From assembly GCA_936931335.1 (NCBI GenBank), contig CAKZIH010000371.1:1-11846 (forward strand): DNA of 11,846 nt, written 5' to 3'. The notes beneath the pieces were generated by a model, which was given only the letters and a program-made list of their open reading frames with translations, searched no databases and was not told the origin of the DNA. Numbering within the stretch: position 1 is the first letter of the stretch; each line of letters opens with the position of its first letter. This DNA is from an uncultured Nostocoides sp. GTDB taxonomy: Bacteria; Actinomycetota; Actinomycetes; Actinomycetales; Dermatophilaceae. Both the position numbers and the translations under genes were made by a program. Below, in pieces: positions 1 through 7,339 of the stretch.

Positions 1-33
1 ACACTCTTTCCCTACACGACGCTCTTCCGATCT
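1..33 (+). other. Illumina TruSeq read-1 adapter (non-genomic contamination)
   Basis: The first 33 bases are identical to the Illumina TruSeq universal adapter / read-1 primer tail, ending in GCTCTTCCGATCT. The match is from memory of the published oligo and covers its whole 33-base length. Genomic sequence begins at about base 34, where the reading frame of the minus-strand MarR gene ends abruptly. This marks the end of an assembled contig whose reads were not fully trimmed. It should be masked and not translated. Confidence 0.97.
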
Positions 34-394
34 GGGTGGCCCGGGTCTGCGTATCGAGTCGTCCGTAGCGGGCCAGCATCTGCTCGCGTGCCTTGGGGAC
101 GGCTTCGATGAGAACTCGGCGCCGATCGGTGTCGTCGCGCACTCGTTGCACCAGGCCGGCCGCGGTGAGCCGGTCGATCATGTGGGTGATCGCACCGGTG
201 GTCAGCCGTAGCCTGCGCGCCAGCTCACCGGCCGGCAACGGGCCGTCCACGATCACCTCGTGCAGGCACGACAGATCTGACGGGCCGATGCCTGCCTCCC
301 GGGCGATCACCTCGTTGACCGCGTCCACCGCCGACAACCACGGCTGCAACAACCGAGCGATCCGCTCCACGACGTCGTCATCTTCCTCTGCCAT
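34..394 (-). CDS. MarR-family transcriptional regulator, 3' end missing
   Basis: Reading the minus strand from ATG at 394 gives 120 codons, MAEEDDDVVERIARLLQPWL onward, with no stop before the adapter at base 33. Residues about 37-98 form a MarR winged helix-turn-helix. The recognition-helix region is LTTGAITHMIDRLTAAG (64-80), and the wing carries the typical acidic/arginine run RDDTDRRRVLI (86-96). MarR proteins are dimeric repressors of about 140-160 residues, so the C-terminal dimerisation helix is missing because the contig ends, not because the gene is broken. The gene is divergent from the MFS pump at 453, with 58 bases between the starts. Repression of that pump and of itself, relieved by a pump substrate, is the likely role. 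That role is inference from arrangement. The ligand is unknown. Confidence 0.9.
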
Positions 395-401
395 CACTCC
401 C

Positions 402-431
402 AGTGTAACCCTCACTGACTCAGTATCTGAA
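402..431 (-). promoter_or_regulatory. Candidate promoter of the MarR gene
   Basis: On the minus strand TACACT (402-407) fits an actinobacterial -10 (TAnnnT). It lies 7 bases before the ATG at 394, so the transcript may start at or next to the start codon. TTCAGA (426-431) is a possible -35 with an 18-base spacer and lies inside the 424-442 palindrome. A purine run GGGAG stands only 2 bases from the ATG, too close for normal ribosome binding. Read by eye only. Confidence 0.4.
414..424. promoter_or_regulatory. Short perfect palindrome, possible second operator half
   Basis: ACTGA-C-TCAGT is an 11-base perfect odd palindrome touching the left edge of the larger inverted repeat at 424-442. The two sites have different half-sites, so this could be a separate operator or chance. 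It falls between the two candidate -10 boxes. Confidence 0.3.
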
Positions 432-446
432 CTGTTCAGGTATCCT
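415..446 (+). promoter_or_regulatory. Candidate promoter of the MFS gene, apparently leaderless
   Basis: TATCCT (441-446) fits a -10 box and is followed by 6 bases and then the GTG start at 453, the spacing expected for an mRNA that begins with its own start codon. A weak -35 candidate, CTGACT (415-420), has a long 20-base spacer. No Shine-Dalgarno sequence precedes the GTG, which agrees with leaderless translation, common in actinomycetes. Confidence 0.45.
424..442. promoter_or_regulatory. Probable MarR operator (inverted repeat)
   Basis: TATCTGAAC-T-GTTCAGGTA is a 19-base inverted repeat with 8 of 9 pairs matching. Its core CTGAAC-T-GTTCAG is perfect. Size and placement fit a MarR-dimer site. 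It covers the possible -35 of the MarR gene and overlaps the possible -10 (TATCCT, 441-446) of the MFS gene, so one bound dimer could block both promoters. Confidence 0.6.
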
Positions 447-452
447 ACCCGG

Positions 453-1892
453 GTGCGCTCTCGGAACCTCGGCCTCGTCGCGATCCTCCTAGCGGCCTTC
501 GTGGACCTGTTGGGGGTGACGATCGTGACGGTCGCCCTGCCCTCGATCACCGACGACCTGGCGGCCAGCCCCGCGCAGAGTCAGGCGATGCTGTCGGGGT
601 ACACCCTGACGTTCGCGGTCGGATTGATCACCGGTGCTCGCTTGGGCAAGCGGCTCGGGTTGCGGCGCGCCTTTGTGATCGGAGTGGCCGGCTTCACCCT
701 CGCCTCGCTGGCCTGCGCACTGGCGGGTGCGGCGTGGGTGCTCGTGCTCGCCCGGGTGGTGCAGGGGTTGTTCGCCGCGCTGATGGTGCCCCAGGTGCTG
801 GCCTTCATTCAGCTCATGTACGACCCCAGTGAGCGGGCCAAGCCGATGGCGGCCTTCTCCGCTCTGCTGGGCATCGCCGCAGCGGCGGGGCCGATCCTCG
901 GCGGGGTGCTGATCGCCCTCGACCTGTTCGGCACCGGCTGGCGCGGAGTGTTCCTGGTCAACGTTCCGATCGGTGTGGTGGTGGCCGGGCTGGCCCTGCG
1001 CGCCTTGCCGCCAGCTCGCGCGGATGGCCACGTCAGGCTCGATCCGGCCGGCTTGGCGCTCTCGGCGGCCTCGCTGTTCCTGATGATGTGGGGGCTGGCC
1101 GGGCTGGCCGACACTCAGACGCCGCTCGTCCAGGTCGCCGTCATCTCGCTCGGCCTGGTGCTGTTCCTGGTGTTCCTGGTCCAGCAGCGGGCCAGCGACC
1201 GCCGAGGAGGGCAGCCGCTGGTCCCGCTGGCCTTGCAACAGCGCAGTACCTTCCGGTCCGCCGTGGGGGTCCAGATCTTGTTCTTCATCCCCGTCATGGG
1301 CTTCTCCCTCGTCATCACCCACTACGTCCAGACCCACCTGGACTACACCGCCCTGCTCGCGGGGCTCGTCGTGCTGCCCTGGGCGCTGCTCACCGGGGTC
1401 GGCGCCGGGGTCGGGACCACGGTGCTGCTGCCGCGGATGGGCCGCCGGGTGATCCACATCGGGCTTCTCACCATGAGCCTTGGCATGGCCCTGGTCGTCG
1501 CGGTCGTGCTCCTCGCCCCGGCAGGGCCGGCGTTCTGGCACTTCCTGCCCGGCAGCGCCATCGGCGGCCTCGGGATGGGCCTGGTCGTCGGCCCGCTGAC
1601 CGAGATCGCTCTCTCCCGGGTGTCGCGCGAGCACGCATCCGAAGCGTCCGGCGTGTTCAACAGCGTCGGTCAGCTCTCTGCCAGCTTCGGATTCGCCACC
1701 GTGGGCAGCACGTACTTCGCCATCGCGGCCGGCGCGGCCGGGCCCTCCGACGGCCTCTACAGCGACGCTCTGAGCGTCGCTTTAGGCGTCGGGATTGGTG
1801 CCGCTCTCCTCGCCGCCGCGGTCGCCGTCCGCCTGCCCCAGCGCCACATCAACTCAGCGAACCAACCCACGGACGTCGACGTTGACCGATGA
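453..1892 (+). CDS. DHA2-type MFS drug/proton antiporter
   Basis: This gene encodes a 479-residue inner-membrane transporter, the usual size for the 14-helix DHA2 (QacA/EmrB-like) group. It is rich in hydrophobic helices. Visible motifs are an acidic residue in helix 1 followed by VTIVTVALPSI (about 18-32), a degenerate motif A GARLGKRLGLRR (61-72), motif B RVVQG (101-105), the antiporter motif C AAAAGPILGG (142-151), and WRGVFLVNVPIG (163-174), typical of DHA2 pumps. The frame stays open upstream to about base 93, but that part is antisense to the MarR gene. GTG 453 is therefore chosen because it puts the membrane start MRSRNLGLVAILL directly after the promoter. The likely role is proton-driven export of a toxic compound sensed by the divergent MarR protein. 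The substrate cannot be told. Confidence 0.9.
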   Translation: MRSRNLGLVAILLAAFVDLLGVTIVTVALPSITDDLAASPAQSQAMLSGYTLTFAVGLITGARLGKRLGLRRAFVIGVAGFTLASLACALAGAAWVLVLARVVQGLFAALMVPQVLAFIQLMYDPSERAKPMAAFSALLGIAAAAGPILGGVLIALDLFGTGWRGVFLVNVPIGVVVAGLALRALPPARADGHVRLDPAGLALSAASLFLMMWGLAGLADTQTPLVQVAVISLGLVLFLVFLVQQRASDRRGGQPLVPLALQQRSTFRSAVGVQILFFIPVMGFSLVITHYVQTHLDYTALLAGLVVLPWALLTGVGAGVGTTVLLPRMGRRVIHIGLLTMSLGMALVVAVVLLAPAGPAFWHFLPGSAIGGLGMGLVVGPLTEIALSRVSREHASEASGVFNSVGQLSASFGFATVGSTYFAIAAGAAGPSDGLYSDALSVALGVGIGAALLAAAVAVRLPQRHINSANQPTDVDVDR

Positions 1893-1930
1893 CCACGACG
1901 CCTGCTCCGGTTGACGATCGGCAAGCGGGT

Positions 1931-1955
1931 GACACCGTCGACAGGGTCGATTGTC
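1931..1955. terminator. Stem-loop between convergent genes, possible weak bidirectional terminator
   Basis: The 88 bases between the MFS stop and the jetD stop hold GACA-CCG-TCGAC-AGG-GTCGA-T-TGTC. This is a 5-bp inner stem with a 3-base loop and a 4-bp outer stem, separated by an asymmetric bulge. No T-run follows on either strand, so it is not a classical intrinsic terminator. Its place between converging genes is the main argument. Confidence 0.3.
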
Positions 1956-1980
1956 ATGCTGCCGCTGCGCCTCTCACGCG

Positions 1981-3168
1981 TCAGTTTGTCGGGCTCACGA
2001 GGCGTTCGACTTCAGACAGGGCTCTGGTGAGCGGAATGCGCTCCTGCTCGATCCGGCGGTGGCCAGAGTGCTCGGGGTGCAGCAGACGCAGGTACACCTC
2101 GAGCTCGTCGGCTCGGAGGTGGTCGACCACTCGCGGTGCGCCCGCCACGAGGTCACGTCCGTTCTGGTCGTGGTTCGTGCCGTACGGTTCGAACTCCTCA
2201 TACGCTGCAACGTTCATCAAGATCGAATCGAGGTCTCGATCGAAGTCGATGCGGTAGCCGTTGAGGATCTCGTAGCCGTCGCGGTCCATGTCGCCCCAGT
2301 AGACGACCAGGGGCGCTTCTCTGATCCAAGGGAAGGACGCCACGGTGCGGCCTCCTCTGCCGACGCCCTCCACAATGAGGCCTCCGGCCAGCTCAGGGAA
2401 GTGGATGGCAGTGTCCTTGTTCTCGGAGATGACGACCACCTCGGGCTGGTAGGCCGGTGCGAACGTATCGCCCACTGTCGCCGAGTCGTGCAGCCTGCGG
2501 CCATCGGCTCGGTGATCCGGATCGAGGTAGGTGAAGTGGATTCGCGCAGGATGGTTCGCCAACAGGCCAAGGTCGTCCAGCCCAGTGAGCGCGAGCACGG
2601 CTGCACGATGCGCCTGCAGCCACTTGGCGTGAACGCCGGGAATCGGCACCTGCCGAGGCGTCAGGCCCCGTGCCAGCGATGGGTCAGCTCGATACCAATC
2701 GACGACTTTTAGCAACAGCGCGAAGTCGATGTCTGCGTAGCCGTCGACGAGCCGCAGGATTCTGCCGGCATCGGCCCGGTCAAGGGTACGGCTGCGGTCC
2801 AGCAGCACTGCGAGGCGCTCCCGCCCACGTGCCAACCGCTCCTGCCAACCCTTCCCGACGATGGTTGCGGCCTGGTCGACCGACGTGAGCAGCACGTGGG
2901 TAGGCACTACTTGCCGTGTACCGCCCTTGGCGATGCGCGACGTGTAGGTCAGCTCGACGCCATGGCCCCTAGCCCATTCCTGCCACGTGACGGTCAGCGC
3001 GTGGATGGCGGCGTAGTCGGCCCGCAGGTCAGCACTGGCCGCACGGCCTAGCGGGAAGGCGTGCGGGAACGCCGACGTGGCGCCTTCTGTAGCGCTGACG
3101 ATCTCCGAGTGCCAATGGTTGACCAGCCGGCGCTCCATGTCCTTGGTGACCGCTGCAGGCGTCTTCAC
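1981..3168 (-). CDS. jetD: JetD, Toprim nuclease subunit of Wadjet (DUF3322/DUF2220)
   Basis: This 395-residue protein is the effector of the Wadjet system. In this family the N-terminal half is DUF3322 and the C-terminal half is DUF2220, a Toprim domain related to topoisomerase VI/Spo11. It dimerises and cuts small circular DNA once the JetABC motor has extruded it. The Toprim acidic residues are visible: E249 in VVVISENKDT, and D293/D295 in VVYWGDMDRDG. A conserved basic patch, HRRIEQERI (370-378), lies near the C-terminus. All metal-binding residues seem present, so the enzyme is probably active. The start is GTG 3168, overlapping the jetC stop as GTGA. There is no good Shine-Dalgarno, so translation probably depends on coupling. 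The next ATG (3138) also lacks one. It is the last gene of the operon and full length for the family. Confidence 0.92.
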   Translation of the reverse strand: MKTPAAVTKDMERRLVNHWHSEIVSATEGATSAFPHAFPLGRAASADLRADYAAIHALTVTWQEWARGHGVELTYTSRIAKGGTRQVVPTHVLLTSVDQAATIVGKGWQERLARGRERLAVLLDRSRTLDRADAGRILRLVDGYADIDFALLLKVVDWYRADPSLARGLTPRQVPIPGVHAKWLQAHRAAVLALTGLDDLGLLANHPARIHFTYLDPDHRADGRRLHDSATVGDTFAPAYQPEVVVISENKDTAIHFPELAGGLIVEGVGRGGRTVASFPWIREAPLVVYWGDMDRDGYEILNGYRIDFDRDLDSILMNVAAYEEFEPYGTNHDQNGRDLVAGAPRVVDHLRADELEVYLRLLHPEHSGHRRIEQERIPLTRALSEVERLVSPTN

Positions 3169-6100
3169 GACGAGCCCTGCTGCTGCGCATCGCTCAACTC
3201 GCGCACGAACGAGTAGCCCTTGGGACTCTTGGTCACGGTGAGCAGCAGATCCATGTACGGCTCCAGCGCGGTGACCTGCCCAAGAGGGGCGCCGATGATG
3301 AGTTGGAAGCCGAGGTTCTGCCAGGCCGTCACCGCACGCCCGGCGAACTCGCTGTCGGACTTGATGAAGCCCTCGTCCAGGAAGACTGGCGCGAACCGGG
3401 GCCTGCTGCGCGACTCGTCGCCCAGTTGGTAGCGCAGCGCAGCGCCGACGATGAAGGCCACGAGCTCCTGGGTCTCGCCGCCGGACTTGCCGCCGAGCGA
3501 GTCGTAGGTCGCGATCTCATGGCCGTGCTGGTCGACGCACACGGCGTTGATGACCACGTGCTGGCGGACGTCGAGGTAGCCGTCGCGCATCGACGTCGAT
3601 TTCTTGGTGTGACCGGGCGGGATGCTGATCTTGGTCATGAACTCGCGCAGCCTCTTGAAGCGCGACTCGACCTCCGCGTCGGTCAGTTCGAGAGCAACCC
3701 CCGAGGACAGCTTGCGCAGGTCGCGCTTGAAGTTGGAGACGTCCTCGCTGATCATCCGGCGGTGTTTGATCTGGAGGTGACCCTTGCCGCCGAAGGGCAG
3801 CGTCGCCAGGATCGCGTTGATCGGCACGAGCCGGTCCTCGACGTCATCCATCGCTGTGTCGAACGCCTCGTTGAGGGTGAGCAGGTCGTTGCTGGACCAT
3901 TTGGCGAACTCCAGACGCCACTTGTTCCGCCGCTCGTGCAGTCCCCCGGTCTGGATCCGGTCGAGGATCTCGCGATAGCCGTCGGCCGAGGCGATGCTCG
4001 TGCCGAGGTTGTTCTCGGTCCAGCGCGCCTTGTACTGCTCGAACATCGACTCCATGGCGCGCACGGTGCGGTCGCGGCTCTGCCGAGCAGTTGCGCTCTC
4101 ATCGCGCAGTCGCTTGCCCATGGCGCGCATGTTCGAATGGAAGGACCCCAGACTGGTGACGTCCCAGTTGGCGGCGAACATCTCGTCGAGATAGCTCTGC
4201 TGCTCATCGGTCACGTGAGCCGATTGGGCGTCGTCGATCGCATCGATGGCGTCCTGCACGGCGTCCTGCTCGGAGGCGAGGTCACCGTGCTGCTTTGTCA
4301 GCTCGGTCAGTCTGTCCTCGTCGAGGACCTTGGTTCGGTTGGCCTCCTTGTGCAGGAGGCTGACCTTTTCTTCCTCGGCCTGGAGTGCGTCGAGGATCGA
4401 GTTGGCCGCCCGCAGCTTCGCGATCTCGGCTTCGAGCTCCTCGATCCGGCGTGCGAGCCCGAGGTGATCGATGTCGGCCCACCTGGCGTTGGCGACGTAG
4501 GTGTGGGCCTCCTTCTGGGACTGCAGGCTGGCCGAACGAGCGCGGAGCTGCTCGATCCTGCCCCGCACGGCCCTGATCGCGGGTTCGAGGGCACCGAGCT
4601 CAGCTTCGATGTCCGTGAGGCGCCGTTCATTGGAAAAGCCGATGATGTTGCCGTCGTGGGACTCGCCGTGGGCGCCCTTGTCGCCGTCGCGCGTCTGCCC
4701 CGTAAGGGTGACCATCGGCTCGCGGTCGTTGAGCTGGCTGGCGTTCTCGACGCACCGGTGGTCGGTGCCGTGAGCGGTGACCCTGTCCTGGACCCAGGCA
4801 GAGAAGGGCGAGTCCTTGAAGGCGAGCTTGCCCGAGACATAGGCCTCGTCGCAGGGGAACTCCTCGTGGGCAGCCAGGTCTACGCCTTGGAAACGGATAC
4901 GTGGCGTGATCTTGATCGGATCGATGGCAGCCGAGAGCCGCTGGCGCGCATGCCGATCGACGAGCACCGTTCGTGCGATCCCGCCCAAGGTCGTCTCGAC
5001 GGCCTTGCGCCAGCGCTCCTGATCGGGGCGCACGTCGATCAGCTCGGCGACGAAGGGGAGATCGATCATGGGGTCCAGCCCAGCGGCTTGGGCCATCTTG
5101 ACCCGGGCCTCGTGTAGGCGCCGCGGAACCATGCCGGCGCGACCGGCCAAGGACGCCTTCTCCTCTAGCAGCTCTCGCTTCTTGGTGGTCAGTGGCGACA
5201 GGTCGTCATCGCGGATGGCGTCCTCTTGGTCGCGCAGGTCGTCCGCGCGCGCATCGAAGCCGGCGAGGAACTCGGCGGCATCTGCCTGGGCCTGACCGAA
5301 CTCAGCAGAGTTCTCGGGGACGAGCAGGTTGATGGGCTCGGTGCTTGCCTGGAACTTCAGGTTGGCGGCGTACACGGCATCCTGGTGCCCCGCGAGGATA
5401 TCGATCTCGCGCTTGCGGGCGTCTATGGCGTCGCCACCGTTGGCGCGCTTCTCCTGGGCGATCTGCTTGAGCCGTTCGGCGTGGCGCTGTTCGTCTTCCC
5501 TGGCCTGCTCGAAGCGAGTCTTGGTCGTTGCGTACTCGCTCCTGTTCGTCGCGACGGCCCCATCGAGCAGTTCGCGCTCGGTGTGCAGGCGCCACAGTTG
5601 GAAGGGAGTGGGGCCTTCACGGTTGACGCCGAATGCCTCGATGAGGGCAGCGGTCGACTCCGCCTGCGCGAGCTCGTGCTGCAGGTCCGGCAGTTGCTGC
5701 AGCGCCTTCACCTTGTCGGCCTCGTCGAGCATCTTCTTGTACGACGCGTCGAGGTTGGCGAAGTGCTCGATGGCGTTGTCGGCCTTCTCGAAGGTGATCG
5801 GCTGCTCCAGGACCATGGACTTGTAGAGGGTGTCGACCCGCTTGACCTCCATGCCTGCCTGGACCCTGGCCAGTAGGCGCATCGCCTTGCGGCCTCCGTC
5901 GCCCCCGCCGATGCCCAGACGCGTGTGGAGCGTGTCCTCAAACTCCCGGAACGTGTTGAAAGGGAGCAGGCCGATGCTGCGCAGCGCCCGCTTGTCGAAT
6001 CGGGTCGCAGCCAGCGGTTCGAGCTGGGCGAGGTGGAGGTGGCCATCGAAGGTTGCGTAGGACGTGACGACGTCGCCGCCGGTCGTGGAGCCGGCCTTGA

Positions 6101-6557
6101 CGAAGTAGATGCGCACCACGGTGAAGCGGCGCCCGTTCTCGTTGAGGAAGGTCGCAGCGAGGGCTCCCCAGATGTGCTCGCCGTTCCCTCCGCGCAGGAC
6201 GTGGTCGCGCAACTCGTTCGAGCCGTCGACGCGGGCGCTGTCCATTTTCCCGCGCAGGTACGTGAGTAGGTTGCGCTGCTCGGCGGAGCGGGCCCGGCCG
6301 GCTGCGTCGTTCGAGGCGCCATTGAACGGTGTGTCCGAAGGCATCATCAGGGCGATGTAGGCATCGAGCACAGTGCTCTTGCCGGAACCCGAGGCGCCGG
6401 ACATGAGCGTCGAGCCGTGGTGGACGCGCACCTGGTGGGCCCCGTGGAAGCCGCCCCAGTTCACCATCTGGATGGACTCGATGCGCCATTGGGCGTGATC
6501 GCTGGGTTTCGCCGCACTCGATGGAGCGACGATCGGCAGGGTCAGTTCGGCAGTCAT
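3165..6557 (-). CDS. jetC: JetC, SMC/MukB-like ATPase of Wadjet
   Basis: This 1130-residue SMC-like motor ATPase should dimerise and, with JetA and JetB, extrude DNA loops to sense closed circles. The N-terminal head carries Walker A GASGSGKST (54-62). The C-terminal head carries the ABC signature as GGKSGGETQ (from about 1022) and Walker B PVFLDEGF with catalytic D1061/E1062. Two long charged coiled-coil arms (about 255-475 and 645-900) flank a globular hinge-like segment (about 476-640) with the RDGDKGAHGESHDG...IGFSNERR region. All ATPase motifs are intact. The ATG at 6557 overlaps the jetB stop as ATGA and is preceded by GGAGG (6562-6566) at a short 4-base spacing. The length and domain order match Wadjet JetC. 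RecN- and SbcC-type ATPases are less likely given the jetA/B/D neighbours. Confidence 0.95.
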   Translation of the reverse strand: MTAELTLPIVAPSSAAKPSDHAQWRIESIQMVNWGGFHGAHQVRVHHGSTLMSGASGSGKSTVLDAYIALMMPSDTPFNGASNDAAGRARSAEQRNLLTYLRGKMDSARVDGSNELRDHVLRGGNGEHIWGALAATFLNENGRRFTVVRIYFVKAGSTTGGDVVTSYATFDGHLHLAQLEPLAATRFDKRALRSIGLLPFNTFREFEDTLHTRLGIGGGDGGRKAMRLLARVQAGMEVKRVDTLYKSMVLEQPITFEKADNAIEHFANLDASYKKMLDEADKVKALQQLPDLQHELAQAESTAALIEAFGVNREGPTPFQLWRLHTERELLDGAVATNRSEYATTKTRFEQAREDEQRHAERLKQIAQEKRANGGDAIDARKREIDILAGHQDAVYAANLKFQASTEPINLLVPENSAEFGQAQADAAEFLAGFDARADDLRDQEDAIRDDDLSPLTTKKRELLEEKASLAGRAGMVPRRLHEARVKMAQAAGLDPMIDLPFVAELIDVRPDQERWRKAVETTLGGIARTVLVDRHARQRLSAAIDPIKITPRIRFQGVDLAAHEEFPCDEAYVSGKLAFKDSPFSAWVQDRVTAHGTDHRCVENASQLNDREPMVTLTGQTRDGDKGAHGESHDGNIIGFSNERRLTDIEAELGALEPAIRAVRGRIEQLRARSASLQSQKEAHTYVANARWADIDHLGLARRIEELEAEIAKLRAANSILDALQAEEEKVSLLHKEANRTKVLDEDRLTELTKQHGDLASEQDAVQDAIDAIDDAQSAHVTDEQQSYLDEMFAANWDVTSLGSFHSNMRAMGKRLRDESATARQSRDRTVRAMESMFEQYKARWTENNLGTSIASADGYREILDRIQTGGLHERRNKWRLEFAKWSSNDLLTLNEAFDTAMDDVEDRLVPINAILATLPFGGKGHLQIKHRRMISEDVSNFKRDLRKLSSGVALELTDAEVESRFKRLREFMTKISIPPGHTKKSTSMRDGYLDVRQHVVINAVCVDQHGHEIATYDSLGGKSGGETQELVAFIVGAALRYQLGDESRSRPRFAPVFLDEGFIKSDSEFAGRAVTAWQNLGFQLIIGAPLGQVTALEPYMDLLLTVTKSPKGYSFVRELSDAQQQGSS

Positions 6558-7339
6558 AAGGCCTCCACGTCACCCGAGTCGAACAACGAGTCAGGCGAGG
6601 CAGCCTCGTCGTTGTCGTTGTCCACTCCGTCGTGGGCCGCCTCGCGGTCGCTGCTGCTGCGGTCCAGAAGCCAGGTCCACAGAGCCCGCAGCTTCTCGAT
6701 GGGCAGCAGGACCTCGATGATCGGCGAGATCTGGAATCGGTCGGGATCACCGGTCCGCAGCAGTACCCCCGCAGCCAGCAGCGCATCGACGGCGTTGTTC
6801 GCGCGCTTGTGGTCCATGGCCCGGTTGGTCGCCGCGTCAGGTCTCTGGTCGGCCACCTCGTCCAGGATCGTCTGCCGGTCGACGAAGACCGTGTCGTCCC
6901 CCTCCTGCCGCTGGGCGAAGAATCGCCGGCGCAGGGAGACCATCATGATCGTCTCCTCCTTGTTGTGCGAGACGTTGCGTAGCAACGACGGCAGCGGCTG
7001 ATCGTCGTGGGAGGAGGCAGCGCGCTTGAATGCGATCTGGTGCTCACGGTCGACGTGCAGATCCAGGAATAGGTCGTGCAGCCGGGAGGTGATGGTCCCC
7101 TCGTGGTCCATGAGCACGGCCCAGTGCTCGGGGTGGCGATCTGCGGAGATGTACCGGTGCTTCAAGAGCGCGTGCAGGCACAGCCGCTGCTGCGGGAACA
7201 GGGTCGAGGTGTCACCCTCGAACATTGCCAGCGACAGTCGCTCTTCCTCGTCCTCTGAGTTCGAGGCGAACACATCGTCATCGAGCTCTGCGTAGCGGTC
7301 GTCGGGCTCGACGTCATGATCGAATGACTGGTCTGTCAT
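6554..7339 (-). CDS. jetB: JetB, MukE-like winged-helix subunit of Wadjet (DUF4194)
   Basis: This 261-residue protein matches DUF4194 by size, operon place and the central segment TILDEVADQR...RANNAVDALLAAGVLLRTGDPDRFQISPIIE, which reads as a winged-helix fold. In Wadjet, JetB dimers bind the JetA kleisin in the same way as MukE/KITE proteins and help hold DNA on the motor. Both ends are strongly acidic and look disordered: the first 35 residues (DDRYAELDDDVF) and the last 40 (GVDNDNDEAASPDS). The ATG at 7339 overlaps the jetA stop as ATGA and has a good Shine-Dalgarno, AGGAG (7348-7352), 8 bases upstream. Family assignment rests mostly on context, since JetB proteins diverge strongly. Confidence 0.88.
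   Translation of the reverse strand: MTDQSFDHDVEPDDRYAELDDDVFASNSEDEEERLSLAMFEGDTSTLFPQQRLCLHALLKHRYISADRHPEHWAVLMDHEGTITSRLHDLFLDLHVDREHQIAFKRAASSHDDQPLPSLLRNVSHNKEETIMMVSLRRRFFAQRQEGDDTVFVDRQTILDEVADQRPDAATNRAMDHKRANNAVDALLAAGVLLRTGDPDRFQISPIIEVLLPIEKLRALWTWLLDRSSSDREAAHDGVDNDNDEAASPDSLFDSGDVEAL

Noticed and set aside
93..452. Upstream extension of the MFS frame (about 120 extra residues)
   Set aside because: It is antisense to the MarR gene, has no transporter features, and would cross the operator/promoter region. GTG 453 fits the family start.
489..1634. Long minus-strand frame opposite the MFS gene (381 codons)
   Set aside because: It is a Gln/His/Gly/Arg-rich shadow of a GC-rich membrane-protein gene, with no recognisable fold.
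1889..2712. Plus-strand frames beginning just after the MFS stop
   Set aside because: They lie almost wholly antisense to jetD and show no domain. The jetD reading has conserved Toprim residues.
3303..5117. Long plus-strand open frame opposite jetC (604 codons)
   Set aside because: It is a composition shadow of jetC, rich in Val, Leu, Gly and Asp with no domains. The opposite strand has a full SMC ATPase with all motifs.
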